From: Branchiostoma floridae
Lineage: Eukaryota > Chordata > Leptocardii > Amphioxiformes > Branchiostomatidae
NCBI RefSeq assembly: GCF_000003815.2
Contig: NC_049993.1
Location: forward strand, 9,555,844 to 9,619,843
Reading direction: 5' to 3'
Length of the DNA stretch: 64,000 bases
Shown one piece after another: positions 1-12,936 of this stretch. The notes beneath the pieces are model-generated. The model saw only the letters and a list, made by a program, of their open reading frames with translations, ran no database searches and was not told the DNA's origin. Position 1 is the stretch's first letter. Each line of letters opens with the position of its first letter. The position numbers were made by a program, and so were the translations under genes.

Positions 1-181
1 GTAGAGTGCCTTACAGGCATGTCTCCCCACCCTACCCAACATCTGGTAATCCCTCCTACAAACACACCAGCACTGAAGGTGTGAACACTCAAAACACACT
101 CATTAAGAAAACAAACCAGCCACCAGTCGTAAAGGAATAAAAACAACAATTCCTCATCAAATTTTATCACTTTGTAGTGTA

Positions 182-510
182 CAATTTATCACCACTGTTG
201 TTGCTGCTCTGTACAAAATTCCAGTAAAACACAGAGAACATTGTCAAGTATGGCTTTAAAAACAGAATTTCCTTCACGATTTGTCTTCTTTGAATTACAT
301 CTCACCTAGTAACATTCAATTTATCGCCATTGTTGTTGCTATCGTTGCTGCTCTATACGATATTCCAGTGAAACACAGAGAATATTGTGAAGCAATTTGG
401 CTATAAAAAAATAATTTCCGTCACAATTTATCTTTTTAAATTTCATCACCTCGTAACATTCAATTTATCACCATTGCTGTTGTTTTTCTATACCTTATGC
501 CAGAAAAACA
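182..510. repeat. tandem repeat, about 135-144-bp unit
   Basis: Units start at AATTTATC near 182, 317 and 461. Each runs through CCATTGTTGTTGCT, ATTCCAGTGAAACACAGAGA, TTTCCGTCAC and TCGTAACATTC. About 2.4 diverged copies. Confidence 0.8.
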
Positions 511-599
511 GACCAAGAAATGTAATGAATATTCATATCTAGCGGCTCTTTATATAGGACATTAGAACGTTATGTCGTCAGGGCTGTCAGTAATTGTCT

Positions 600-2500
600 G
601 TGTCTGCAGCCCTCAGTTCTTGTGAACACAACAATTCAACGCGCATAGAAACGTGAGTGTTATAAGCACCAAACTTTTCCCCCCAATAAAAGTTGACTTT
701 TTCTATCAGGTTCTAGAAATAATGTTTTGTGTATTTTTATACTTTGTAGAGGAAAATAGATATTTGAGGAGCCATACATAATTTATTTCATGCGGATAAT
801 TGTTTGACTTAAATGAAACATTTTCTAAAAAGACATATTGGTATCCAAATTGAAAAAAAAAATTCATTTCGATGTTTTAAGCTATATACATTTTCAAAGC
901 CAATCAACTTTGTTTGTGGAAAACAGAGACAGTTGTACTTGTAGTAAGTCACTGACAGCAATATCAATTATGTGATGGGAAAAAAATCAAAACCGTCAAA
1001 AAAAAAGTCAAAAACTTTTTGTATTTGTTGGGGAACCAAGCACATTTCATTGAAAAAATTTGCATCAATTTGAAGCCACCTCTAATCAGAGTTCATATCA
1101 GTCCTGGTCTATACATCACAATTACATGTAGGCTACGCTCCACAAACATACACATTCCACAGGCATACTTGATAAGAATTCTCCTATCAACAATTATTGT
1201 CCTGGTAACCAACATTCCTAGAAGCCTCATAAGAGATAGCAAGGCCTATATAATGATCGGTATCATTGTTTAGGGTTGGATGTTTGAGACACAGTTATTG
1301 CTGTAATAATATGGTATTACTTTTAGTACAAGTCATGCCAGCAACAAAAGGTGTCCTGAATAACTGCAGGCATCATCTATATATTTACAGTTTTCTCAGA
1401 CAGTGCAAGGAGAAGAGCAGCTCATAGTTGACATGACAAGAGCAGAGTTGCCAACCCGCAAATAAGTAATATTTATATCTTCCGAAGAACCAATGCAGCA
1501 TAAATGTTGTGAGAGAGCTTTAGAATTGGTGAAAACAGAAGATGCAACTAAAATAAATCAGGTTACTGCGATCAGTCTGGATACTGAGTTTGAAATACCT
1601 TGTCATTATAATTGTCTATAAGTATAACATGTCTTTTGAAAGTGACACCTACGACTCTATCGATCAAATTATATCTCAATCGATCTCCAAAACTACTTGC
1701 CACATGTTACTATTTCCTCTCATTATGTGGCCTAATGTTGTACTTAATCCCTGACCCTTTTACTTTTGAGATAAAAGGAATGAATGACACTCAGACATAT
1801 ACTTCATTCCAGTTCTTGTCCTGACATGAAAGGGATACAGTAACACTGTAGAACCACTTGTTGAACACTTAAAACAGGTCCAGACAGACTATCCTGTAGT
1901 GTTCTAGATGGTGAGACAAAGAAGAGTTTAAATTCACACTTTTACTTTTTACCATGTCTCACAACTCCACATAATTATGAATCTTATCCTCTAATTTCAA
2001 AGTTTTCAAAGCAAAGAATAGAAACACTAGAAACAGAACGCATCTTTGACTTATATGACATTATTTATACCAATAAAAATTTTGTCATTATGATGCAAAA
2101 TTTCATATGAAATAGAAGTACAATCTTTTCCTTCTCATGATTTTCTTCTATTTAGCCACAGCATGCAAGTTGAATGATCATCTGATTATCATGTTTTTCA
2201 CATATGAAGCAAGTCTACTTTTTAAGTGCATTCTGTATAATATTAATCAGGTAACAAAGACACATGAAGAAATAGAACATCATTCAGGTGTGCACAACCA
2301 GAACACTGAACAATCCAAGTTGATAATCTACATGACCGGCTGAACGTTTGGATCACTAATCCACTGTCAAATATTTGCAATTTTCAACAGCCATGCATCA
2401 AGCAAGAAATACTCAACACAACAATTATTACAGAAATTAATAATTAATCATATTCTCTCCCTCTATTTGCCGAAGAGTGCGGTTCAAAATTTCATGCATA
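600..2500. other. AT-rich non-coding stretch
   Basis: No recognisable gene or repeat. Short open frames here have low-complexity, AT-driven translations. It could hold later exons or the 3' UTR of the candidate minus-strand gene at 2.5-4.6 kb. Confidence 0.4.
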
Positions 2501-2529
2501 AAAGTTTTGTGTTAGGGGTTACTTATTAC

Positions 2530-2581
2530 CTTGCAACTTTGCTAAACCAATACTGTTTTTGTTCTCCGTTGTTCGAGTCAC
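2530..2581 (-). CDS. candidate 52-bp exon, same unrecognised gene
   Basis: Flanked by acceptor GTTTTTTGTTCAG and donor AG|GTAATA. In the phase left by the 4239 donor it reads GDSNNGEQKQYWFSKVA. Phase compatibility has a one-in-three chance of being accidental and I could not find the following exon in 1-2529. Confidence 0.3.
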
Positions 2582-4238
2582 CTGAACAAAAAACTCCTTT
2601 CAACATATCCTTGTTGCTGCCTATGTAATGCAGGGTTTGGGCAGGAACACTATTGAATTTTCCTTCAATTTGTTTGAAACCTATCCTGCATCCTGTCAAA
2701 GTGCAGGTCCCTACACTATGTCGTAGGGATTCCCTTACAACAACAACAAAACCCAACACGCCACCTAAATCGTTAATGCTTATGATGGAAAAGGGACAAA
2801 AAAAGGAGAGAAAAAACTTGGCCTTACAAATAGAAATCAGGCGGAGGCAAACCCACAAAGGAGTGAATGTTTTTCTTCCTATTAATAAAACATGTCCAGT
2901 GCTCCAGCATGAAAGGGAAGGGATCAACAAACATGGGAGAATCGGGTGGCAGTCGGCAGGGCCGTGCAAACCCACTCTTGAAGAGAGACAGAATTCATCA
3001 CGATTCAAGAGGCGGATACTTGAAGACCACTAGACACCGGGCACAAGAGTGATGACCCAATCCTCACATTACGTCATAGGAAACTGGCCATGCCTTGCTT
3101 TCTATTTTCAACAAAATGTCTCATTCTCTATTATTAGCAAACATGAAAAAGCGTTCCGTCATTATTTTTTTCTGTGCGCTTGTTAAGTTGTTTGCCTATA
3201 CATCAACACAGAGCCAATAGGAGCCGGAATGTGTGTAACAGAAACAGACAATACGGAATACTTATTTGTAAATTCCCGTAAAAGTGGCCTTTGTAGAGGA
3301 TACAAAATATACTGCACGTTTATGACCTCCTTAAAGACCGTAGATATTTTTGGTGCCCGTTAAAACATGGGGGGTTTTGGGCACAGCTCACGACACCCTC
3401 CAGCACCTAACCCGGTCTCCCAGAGTTACTCTCCTTGGATAGGAGCTATGCGGGGAGAACTACAGCTCCTCGCTGTAAACTAACAAAGAAAAGGCGACTT
3501 CCTGTCGCGATAACTTACGCTCCATTCTTACGGAAGAAAAGAGCAACATGCCTTTGGTATGAACAGTCGGGTGGGTTCCCCAGTGTTTTCCCTACACGGT
3601 CCTAATTGCATATTCCTGATGTTTGTGGTGACTTCACAAGAGGGTATCGAGTTGTAGAGCCAAATGAATGAAAATTTATACTACACAAATGGATACAAAA
3701 CTTCTTCATAAAAAGAACCTTAAGGCTTACAATAGCAAAGCCTTCTGTTCTGTGCATGGTACAGAAAACCTTGGTAAGGCCAATGTTGAACATTATGCAA
3801 TTCATAAACATTATGCAAAGAACAAATAGATTGCTTGCATTAATCTTAGGCTTGGGTGTGTTGTATTAGTACCTGTTTAACAATTGAATTGGATCAGAGC
3901 ATTGGTCATCAGAAAAGTGTGACTTTTTCCACAATGGGCATCTTTGCAAAAGGGATGATCGCATGGTATGAAGTGTATCAGTATTGTATCAGATCATCAG
4001 ACACACACACACAGAGCATCCTCCACCACAGTTAGGTAAACACTCCCTTGTTTTTCCAAGTACTCCTGCCCCTTGAGTTGGAAATTCTGAACTACCCTGG
4101 GCCATTTTGGGATGCAAATGATGCTGTTATCATGAAAAACTACCCATCTATGCTGTATGAAAGTGGTGTAATTATGCTATATGCCTTTTATACTTAACTG
4201 TTGTTTAAGAAACAGAAGAAGTGTGTCATAATTCTCAC

Positions 4239-4559
4239 CTTTCTTTCCTTTCAGATGGATATTATCAGTAGAGATGCGTGTCGGTCCGGATGGATTCGGG
4301 AAGGGGCGCGAGTTGTGCTTCTGTAGAGGCTTGTGATGTAGCGGTAGCGCCGGTAGGGAAAAGTTTCGCTCCTTCTCCGTCGGTGTTCCATTTGGAACGG
4401 ACACGGGCACAGGAGTGGCATTGTTGGACGGAGGACAGGGCGTTTCGGGCTGGATCCGCAGTGCAGGGATTTCCTTTCCTCCAAACCCTTGTCCTTTGGG
4501 GCTGGACTGGTCCTGACTCGACCCGCGCCCAGAATTCATGTTGACAACACTGGATCAGG
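4239..4559 (-). CDS. candidate coding exon of unrecognised gene
   Basis: Pyrimidine-rich acceptor (CCTGCCCCAG at 4560-61), ATG at 4537-4539 in the context AACATGA, 300-base open frame and donor G|GTGAGA. The product is Pro/Ser-rich: MNSGRGSSQDQSSPKGQGFG, then KEIPALRIQPETPCPPSNNA and NFSLPALPLHHKPLQKHNSR. Composition is coding-like and far more GC-rich than its flanks. I do not recognise the family. It would be the first coding exon, downstream of a GC-rich island at 4.9-5.8 kb. The antisense frame also stays open but reads as a mirror. Confidence 0.5.
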
Positions 4560-4919
4560 CTGGGGCAGGGAAAACGATATGCGATCAATCGAAAGCGTAC
4601 ACCTTTCGTCCCTGTTAAAAAGATGGCAGACATGCTATCCATTTCCAGTACACTGTACACAGATCACGCAGGACAACATTTTCCCAACCCACAAACTTCC
4701 AAACCCATCAAAACTAAATTTGAAAAAAAAAAACTAAAAATCAAAACTTCCAGCACCTGAAAATCATATACAGTAGAATGTTGGCAAAGCTCCACAAATC
4801 TAGTTAAAAACCTTAATTAAGCTCTGGCCATCTTCAAATGCACACATGTAACATTAGTAGATAGAAAAGAAGACATTGCATAAGTCTGTTTTTAACCTAT
4901 TTCTGCGCTATTTTCCCAG

Positions 4920-5820
4920 CCTACACTCATGCTACGGAAGTACAACTGCACGGACAGACGGGCTGCTTGTGTAGTGGACGTTCCTGCCTGTTCTTACCTG
5001 GCCAGGTGTAACGGAATGTGCCTGGAAGTTCAAGATTTGACACCTGTCCGGCCGTGGGCCCGTTACCTGCCCAACAGGACAGGTGAGTGCGTGCGTGCGT
5101 GTTCTCAAGACACCACACACCTTGAGAAAAGACTTAAGGTACGGCACTTAAGGGGGAGGGGACCCACACTTAGCAACAGTGACATGCGAACCAGTGCTGA
5201 CACCTCGCGACTAATGGTTTAACTATCCCCGGGTAAACACGCCGAGTTCCACGGGCGCCAACACCACGCCACACCGCCGGCGTGCTTCCTGTCCGCCGTC
5301 GTCTGCAAACTTTCCCCCGAACTACACAACAACACGGCACTGGCAGGCCCTGGTCGCGACCCACGGGGTACGGCAGGAGTCGGTACAACAGTCGGAAGCT
5401 TTAAGGTTTGCTTGAGAAGTGGCAGCGAAGCGACAGAGGACACAAACTTGTCAAAGTTTCCCGGACAGAAACACACCGAGCTGTGCTCAACAGGTAGCAG
5501 GGAAGACTGTCATCTCTACTCGGGGACTCTTGCCCACAACCGCCGCCTTACCCGCCTCGCTAGCTACGATCAGGGTTTTTCACCTACCGACAACTCGGTT
5601 CAGCTACTCCAAGCAACTCCTAGTAACATCGTTGGAGACTGGCAGGGTTGTTACGGGCCGTAGGACGGAGGATCTTGTGCAAAATGCGAGCTGCTTCCGC
5701 CACTGTTGTGGGGAAATCTGGGACCAGAGTCCGCGCCGAGGCCTACAGGGGGTCATTAGTGATGCGGGACTAGGGGAACCGAATCGACCAATCAGCGCGC
5801 GTCTTGTAGAAACCTACACC
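4920..5820. promoter_or_regulatory. GC/CpG-rich island
   Basis: Clearly higher G+C and CpG than the surroundings, with open frames on both strands but no recognisable protein. It lies upstream (minus strand) of the candidate coding exon at 4239-4559, so it may be that gene's promoter and 5' UTR. Confidence 0.4.
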
Positions 5821-7100
5821 TGAGTAGAGCAGAGGGGTGTTGGGGTCAAATTTGAAATATCGTTTTTCTTTCTCTACAACAATATATAACAATTTCTGCG
5901 AGATGAAATATGACAAAGAGTTGCAGACTGCAGGACTGGTGTGTTTTATCGGGATCAAATTGTCGAAAATTGTAGATAGATTCTTCGAACATTCCCCATA
6001 GGGAAAGTCAAAATGGCGCTCTTCCAAAAGTCCCTGGAGACGTTTTATCAAAAATGGCCAAATTCCCACGATCACTGATATCCCAGTGAAAGTGAAAGTG
6101 ATTCCCAGAGGATGAAACCTTATTACACGATTATTACCTGGGGAAACGCAATTTGTTTCTCTAATGCGCATATTGTAAAGGCATTCGAACGGACGAAGTC
6201 AACTGGAAAGTTAGAAAAATCATAATACAATATTTATTCGACAAAGGGCAGCATATTCATCCACTGAACTGGCGTCGGTCTATATGATTCCAAATGCATT
6301 CTTGAAATTTGAACTATCGTTTTTAAACGTTTGATGAATAGGTAATTTTCAAAATATGTTAAGATGGAAAAAAGAAAAGTATTTAGTGTGTTCGTTGCTC
6401 AATCCAAACCATGACTACAAAATGAATAGTCAGGCGTCCTCTTCAGTAATATATATACAGTTATATCACGTTCCTGACATCTCTAGGCATACGTAGTTTC
6501 TTATGCGGTTTGTTTGAACATTCAAAGTAAAGAGATGTATTGAGATTTAAGAATTAAGTATAATGCCGTTTTCCGCCATTAACCCTAAGTGGAGCTGATC
6601 TTTATGATAGCTATTAATCCTCTGCGCGTTTTATCCTCCCTTTCTCTTGCGCAGGTAACCAGCATCAGAACTTCCGTTGACGCCGACGTGACGTCACAGC
6701 TCGGATATCCCAGCCGCCGGTGCCCTTTCCACTAAAAGCACCTGTGAGCCGCGCAAGGATTTGTCTGGACAAGTCTCCCATCCGGGATCTGTTTGTAGTC
6801 TATAGTGCACGCGCCGACCGCCGTCATTGTACAAATATTGCAGTCCTTTTCTTACAAACAATGGAAAATATGTTGATCAAATTGTTGGACGCCAATAGAC
6901 CATACTCCGCGTCCGACAAGGTACTACTACTAGGGTCATGGCAAGGAGTTTGTAAGCTCGTTGGTGATAGAGTAGTCATTACCAGACTCCTTTTTCTGCT
7001 GAAAAATAGCAGAATTTGGACAAATGGACTGAATGATCTACAAGCGGTGATAGCAGGTCATAAAGTTGAATAATTTCCAAGATTTATGATTTGGTCAAAT

Positions 7101-7121
7101 CAAGGAGGTTATACCTCCTTG
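7101..7121. repeat. AAGGAGGTT palindrome, copy 1
   Basis: CAAGGAGGT and ACCTCCTTG arms around a 3-base centre, flanked on both sides by GTCAAAT. Confidence 0.8.
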
Positions 7122-8226
7122 GTCAAATTCTACCTTTCAACGGCTTTCAGCCAAACAAAGTGACTGGTAGATACTACGGACTTAGCTATATAGCAGGCTC
7201 TATATAGCCTAAAACCAGCCTAGTAGTAGCTTAGTTCTCCGGCCCAACTGGTCCATACATATTGCCAACGTGAGGTCTCGGCGTAGGGATCATACTAGTA
7301 CATGTAGTTGGGCAACAGCTATAACGACTGGATTTGCGGCTACTGGGGTCATGTAGAGGGTATGTTTTATTTGATATGCATTGAAAAAAGACAACACTTA
7401 CGCATGATACTTTGTTCATTTAGTCAATTACAAGTTTGTATACTAGTACGCTTGACTAAAAAAAACGGTACTTTCCGTAAGAGAAAACTACCTGTAATGT
7501 AGGCTTAACTGTAAATGGCAGGTATCGTAGTTTACCAAGTACTAGTAGGGTTTCCTTCAAATGGCCGTGAATATAGTTCGCATGACAAAAGAACGAATCC
7601 TTGTCGGCCTGACTTTGGGATTGTTTCCACTCTATGTGTAAATCATCATAACAGATCAGTCATTGGGCGTGACGCATCGCGAATTGTTAATCAAATAAGA
7701 AATCGAAATTTCTTTCGCGAAAAAAGGGCGGGAACGTCGTAAATTGTCTCAGAAGCAGACGTTTTTACGACTTGGAAACCCCGCGCTCCTTTGGAATGGT
7801 TATCACCGTCTTACAGGAAAATCTGACGCACTCTTTGAAAGGAACAGAGGGATTTCAATGTGAAATTGCCGGTTATACTGTTATCATAGCACTAACAACA
7901 CCCCTGACAGATCCAGTGAAAGTGATTCCCACGCTTGGTCATCAACTCCCCAAAAATAGTTTATTTTTTCCTGACGTCGTAAGAAGCGTGAATCTAAAAA
8001 AAAATCACCCAGGGCTCTTTATTTCTTTTTCTGCTGTTTATTTTTTTCTGTTTTTTGTTTTTGTTTTCTTACTGCTGCTGCTGTTGTTGTTGTTGTTGTT
8101 GTAATGCGGACCAAGGAGGTTAAAGAATCACCTTGTGCAGACCATGTACTGTAAACAGGGTCAAGTCAGGTTTAGCACTTTAGGGTTAAGCAATGCGGTT
8201 TTATTCAAAAACTCCTTGGGTTTAGG

Positions 8227-8267
8227 CAAGGAGGTTATATCATATCATATGTGATATAACCTCCTTG
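8227..8267. repeat. AAGGAGGTT palindrome, copy 2
   Basis: Perfect 16-bp arms CAAGGAGGTTATATCA and its complement around a 9-base centre. Confidence 0.85.
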
Positions 8268-8914
8268 GTTTAGGTAAAGGTTAAGGTTAGCAGCATTCCG
8301 AGTCTGCAGTGCATCTTGATTGATATTCGCAAACGTTCTATGAGTCTTCTTTCTGCAACACGTCTATATACTGAGCGAAAAAGGAGTAGAATTGAACCAG
8401 AGAGAGCCACGAGCAACTAAGATAGTACTCCGTATTAGAAAGCCCCTATGAAAACCTTACGACATGAATATTGTACGACTTATATGCCTGGTACCTGGGT
8501 ACTGAGTAGGCGTCATAGCTTTTCTGACACGTGCGGCGGAGGCCTCTTCGCGCGTGCGTTCTGGTGTCCCTTTGAAAACACAACTCTTTTAACTGACATG
8601 AAGTTGGTTGACTTTTCTTTAATGTGGTAGGCGGAACCGTAAACACTCCCCGTCTAAACACAACTGGGTGGGAAACAACAAGTTCAGTGTCCTTCTGTTT
8701 GTTTTTGTATCGCTGGTTTGTTTTATGTATGGTCTATTACCCATCAACACCCGATGAATCTTTCCTACGCGTTGTGGATTTGTTAAGTTTTTTCCTACCT
8801 CGAAACAAAACTGATGACGTGCAGTATTCAACGGCTTGTGTGTCTTAAGGCAGCTCGGAAAACGTTCCAAAGCCATTCAAAACTCAGACTCAGCTTCTAG
8901 CCCGTAGGCGTACA

Positions 8915-9024
8915 AAATAGACTGGATGCCATCCTGGTTAGGCTAACGTCCGCTCCGATAGCCGCACTCCCCAACCGCACTCGAGTTGACGGAAACCCAA
9001 CTAGGATGGCACCCAGGCTAGTAA
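8915..9024. mobile_element. short inverted-repeat element (MITE-like)
   Basis: Left end TAGACTGGATGCCATCCTGG is complementary to the right end CCAACTAGGATGGCACCCAGGCTA, with a GC-rich centre. About 110 bp. Confidence 0.6.
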
Positions 9025-10807
9025 AAACACAAAACAGAAGATCTCAAAGTTTAAGAATGTTCACAGACACTTCGATAGGCAAATGAAGTGAAATGCGTCT
9101 TTATAAACGTTATTTTACCGTAAGACGTGGATTTTTTTAGATTTTTGTTCGGCGTAGATGTCTATCTGAACATAGATAAAATGAAAAATTCAAAACATCA
9201 TTAGGAATGCATTCTTCAACTGATGATGTTTTTCAGCCTCTTCAGGCAGAATGCCAGACGACGCCAATTCCTCTTGAAAGTAAAAGCAAAGATAAAGCTT
9301 AAGGAAGCGCATTCCGACTCTGAGATACCATACCGTGTATCGTCACTGTCCTTGTTTAGCCTTACTCTAGAGAAGGACAGTCATGTGCACGTGTTTTGTG
9401 ATAACCGCTATCGTTATTGTATACATCCTTCCTTTATCATTATTGTTACAGAAACACCACAACTAATTGCGAATCGCCTTCTATATTTCTCTAGCTATAT
9501 CTGATAGGGAATGACAAACAAGACTTCGGAAGGTTAGACTATGATGCAATTACTGTTTTGTATCGCTGGTTTGTTTTTTGTATGGTCTATTACGTCATCA
9601 TGATCAACACCGGCGAGAAATCTTTCCGACGCGTTGTGGATTTGAACATGAATACGTCACACGCCAGAGTCGCACACATATACAATATTTTGCTTGTTTG
9701 AATATCGGTTACCTTTATGTTTAGATAATATGAAACGAAGAGGTTAAAAATTGCATTTTTTCCTATTCAACAACAACAAAAAAGTTATTTTAGTCGGTTC
9801 CTAACAGACGATAAGTCTCAAATTATCCCATTTGCTACAGAAACTGAAGCCATGGGCTTAGCTGGAAGGTCCATCCATATGAAAAGACTGAGACACTTTC
9901 CCACCCGATTTATCAAAACAGTTTTCGTCTATTCCACTCACATGGAAATCTCAAGACTAACCGCTCGGATTTAGATGCTAATATTCGGGGGTAATTCTAA
10001 GCTCAAAGGCGGTTTTCTCACCGTGGCCATCCCTATCTCAATGGGACGTCCTATGGGCGGTCTTCAACTTAGGCATTTCTACTGTACAAATTATACATTA
10101 CAGCTAGCATATTTACACAACACAGCGTTTAGGAATGTCATTTGCAATAGAACGTCTTTTACAACTTTTATTGCGGCCCATATTTTAGATCTAAATGGGA
10201 GATTGTGGACTGTTATCATTAGGGGAATTTAGAGGACAAACTCGGTACAAATAAGGGGGCTGGCTTGGAGATTTCTTTATGGTCTCGCCAGGTTTATTAC
10301 GACGTTTTGGTGTGAATTTTCACACGATGCCAGAGCAAGGTGGGCGTACGCAAGAACGCTGATTGTCTCGGTACGGTTACAGAATATGCATGTTCTGGCG
10401 TGTCCCATGATTCGCGCGCTCGCTTCCCAAGGGCACGGAGCAGTGAAAGTGGTCTGGTTTCCATGGCAATGACGCAAAACGTTTCAAAGTGTACCTTTCT
10501 CTTGGATCGTGTCTTTTCCCTGAACTAATGTCAAGGTCCTCTGTAGAAACAAAACAAAAACCTAGACAGGTATAAAAATGATCACACGGAAATGAAGTAA
10601 CCGTTAGTTAAATCACTCCCATTTAATCTATATAATTGACCGTAAACACGTTTTCTCTACATTGACAGAGACAACTTTTAGTTTGTACTATATACCATAC
10701 CCTTCTGTTGGCTGAAAAAAAAGAAGTCAAGCTATTTTGGACCCCAAAAGCGAGCTGGTAACTCTTCTAGAAAGATGTTCCCCATTTGCCTATTTGTCAA
10801 CTTTCTG

Positions 10808-11519
10808 ATAGAGTCCATTCCAAGACACCATGCGGATGTTTGTTGCCATTGTTTAGAATTGATTTTAAAGTTTTGTAATTGTATGTCTAGGAAATTTTAT
10901 TCTTCAGAAATATTTTTAACACTGTTTCAACTTTATAAATATTTCTCTGGTCCTGTAAAACTTTGGAAATGTTCATGGTGTGGAATTGGATACTTCTAAT
11001 GGTTTCTAAATAATGATAACAGCATTCTACCATTATTTACCATTTTCTACCATTTTCTACCATTTTTTGAAAATGGTCCAGTGGAATGGGAAGATAGCAA
11101 TTCACTCATCCTTGCAAAGTATGGTTGGGTGCCATGCAACAATGGCCTACCACAAAGGATCCACCAGTGCCCAGCAGTGAAATCTAAAAATATACAGATG
11201 CAACAATAGGGCTTACTTTTATGGGGGCAATAAACTAATTTTACCATTTGGCAAGGTTTACAAATATTTGTAAATATTTGTAAATGTGAAATAATCACAC
11301 AGGGGTTTCACAATTATTCTAAATAAAGATATTTTTGTACAGTTACTTTCAAAATGTTTCTAAAATATTCAAAGGAATTCAAATAGATGAGTATTTTCTT
11401 AGTCAATTTTTTGAAAAGAATTTAATTATTGTGGCTCAGATATTCTTTTGTTCAAAATAATTCAGACTAATTATAAATATTGTCTAAAAACCCTCATGGT
11501 GTCTTGGAATGGACTCTAT
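10808..11519. mobile_element. 712-bp terminal-inverted-repeat element
   Basis: Perfect 25-bp inverted termini at 10808-10832 and 11495-11519 (starting ATAGAGTCCATTCCAAGACA). The AT-rich interior includes a small ATTTTCTACC tandem near 11030-11065. No transposase seen; superfamily unknown. Confidence 0.75.
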
Positions 11520-12061
11520 TTTCTTCGGCCCATAGAAATGTCTGATGCGAATAACTAGAGATAACTTTTAGTGTCAGTTTGTTTGACACTGGAACCGACA
11601 TTGTGTGTCCTTAGCGCATACTTTGGTTCTATAGTTAGATGTGCATATCACAGTAAGGATGAGCTTTCACCTTGAAGGCTCGACATTCAAGTAGATAGTA
11701 AGATAAATTCCTGAATACTGAAAGTCTTCAAATAGAGATGTATGCATCAGGCGCAATGGATAGAAATGCTGTATTCTTTTGGGTTCCAGAAGATTGCAGC
11801 TTTATTTCTTTGCAACACCTTCCTCTAGAAGGGACTGGGTCATATTTATCGTACTAGTACCAGTGTTGTATAGTTCTTGGGACAATCGTCGAACATATGT
11901 CTTGCAGAACTTTTGATGTCCTGTTAATGAAGAATTCTAGCCTAGATAGGCGGCGGTTGTTTCTGTTACGGCGTGCTTGAAAATTCTAGGACATTGAAAT
12001 GATGCGATGGCCTACGGCGAATGCGCGCCGTAATTTTGACACCGTCCTGAACTTCTCTTGA

Positions 12062-12130
12062 CTTTGTTGACAAGTTGGTGGGCTGGGTAGTCGTCCCTGA
12101 AGACACGGGTTCGAATCCCAGAGGTGGGGG
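12062..12130 (+). other. tRNA-like B box
   Basis: GGTTCGAATCCC at about 12109-12120 is a good RNA polymerase III B box, with a weak A-box-like GGCTGGGTAGTCG upstream. The arms do not fold as a full tRNA. It may be a SINE remnant. Confidence 0.3.
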
Positions 12131-12826
12131 AATCGCGCGCCGTTCCCACGCGAGGACAGGTGAGATTTGCATAATCTGTTTCAAGACGACTGGCGCCCTC
12201 ACTACACCGCCGGGAATTCCTCAAATAAAAAGTTATTTTACTAAGAAATCAGTACATCCCCGCCCTGAATTACAAGAAGTGACTCTCCTCTTCACACCAC
12301 AGAACCCACACAACACAGAAAAAGTAGGATTATTCGTCTTCCATTGTCTCAGAAGAAATGGTCAAACCGGAGAGTCAAAGTTACAGTGTAGAGTCAGTAT
12401 TTAGGACAGGTTGTCTGTCCTTTTCATGTCAGGTGTAATATTAGTCTTCGGGCAAGAATTTGCAATGATTTTACTGGTAGTATTATTTGATATGAAAGAC
12501 CTGCACAGGCACAGCTATTCAAAACACATACTAGTAGTCAAAACAACTTATAAATAGGTACAAACGACTCTGTTCTATACAATATAATTACGTTTCTTTA
12601 CCCCACCGTACGGTGACCCTTCAAGGTAATGGTAAAAGGTCAGGTCACGTTCGATAGGGCATTGGACAGGGCTGACCTTCGCAACAGCAAACCGCTAGAG
12701 CGCACAACGGTGGCGCCTGTCGGTCAAATCGAGTTGACTGATTGTTTGGCTCATCAGTGACGGTCCACTGTACTCTTCAAGCAGATCTTGATGGAGAAAA
12801 TCGTGACCTTTTTCTAATATCTAAAT

Positions 12827-12895
12827 TTATATGTCGTATTTTTTCTGTCAGCTATCACGGTGGAGATAGCTGACAGAAAAAGACGGCATATAAGA
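12827..12895. repeat. long hairpin
   Basis: Perfect 16-bp stem TTTTCTGTCAGCTATC (12841-12856) and its complement (12865-12880) with an 8-base loop. Imperfect pairing continues outward (ATATGTCGTATT with GACGGCATAT). Confidence 0.75.
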
Positions 12896-12936
12896 AAAAG
12901 ATTCCCCCTCCCATCAACCTCTGCTTTGACGGTCCA

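Larger units (their letters stand above)
5824..10800. other. gene-poor stretch with small repeats
   Basis: No exon with conserved coding signal. It contains AAGGAGGTT palindromes (7101-7121, 8227-8267), a GTT microsatellite (8081-8103), a TGGATGCCATCCT inverted element (about 8915-9024) and a direct repeat pair (8699-8784 and 9559-9645). Confidence 0.4.

Noticed and set aside
2526-3008. 160-codon minus-strand open frame
   Set aside because: Low similarity to anything recognisable, Cys/Phe-rich AT-driven sequence and an overlapping open frame on the other strand. Only the 52-bp segment at 2530-2581 has splice-site support.
4278-4544. Plus-strand open frame opposite the candidate exon
   Set aside because: It mirrors the minus-strand frame in a GC-rich segment. 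The minus frame has a Pro/Ser-rich, protein-like composition and fitting splice sites.
8041-8104. Leu-rich hydrophobic tail of a plus-strand frame
   Set aside because: It results from T-runs and a GTT/CTG microsatellite.
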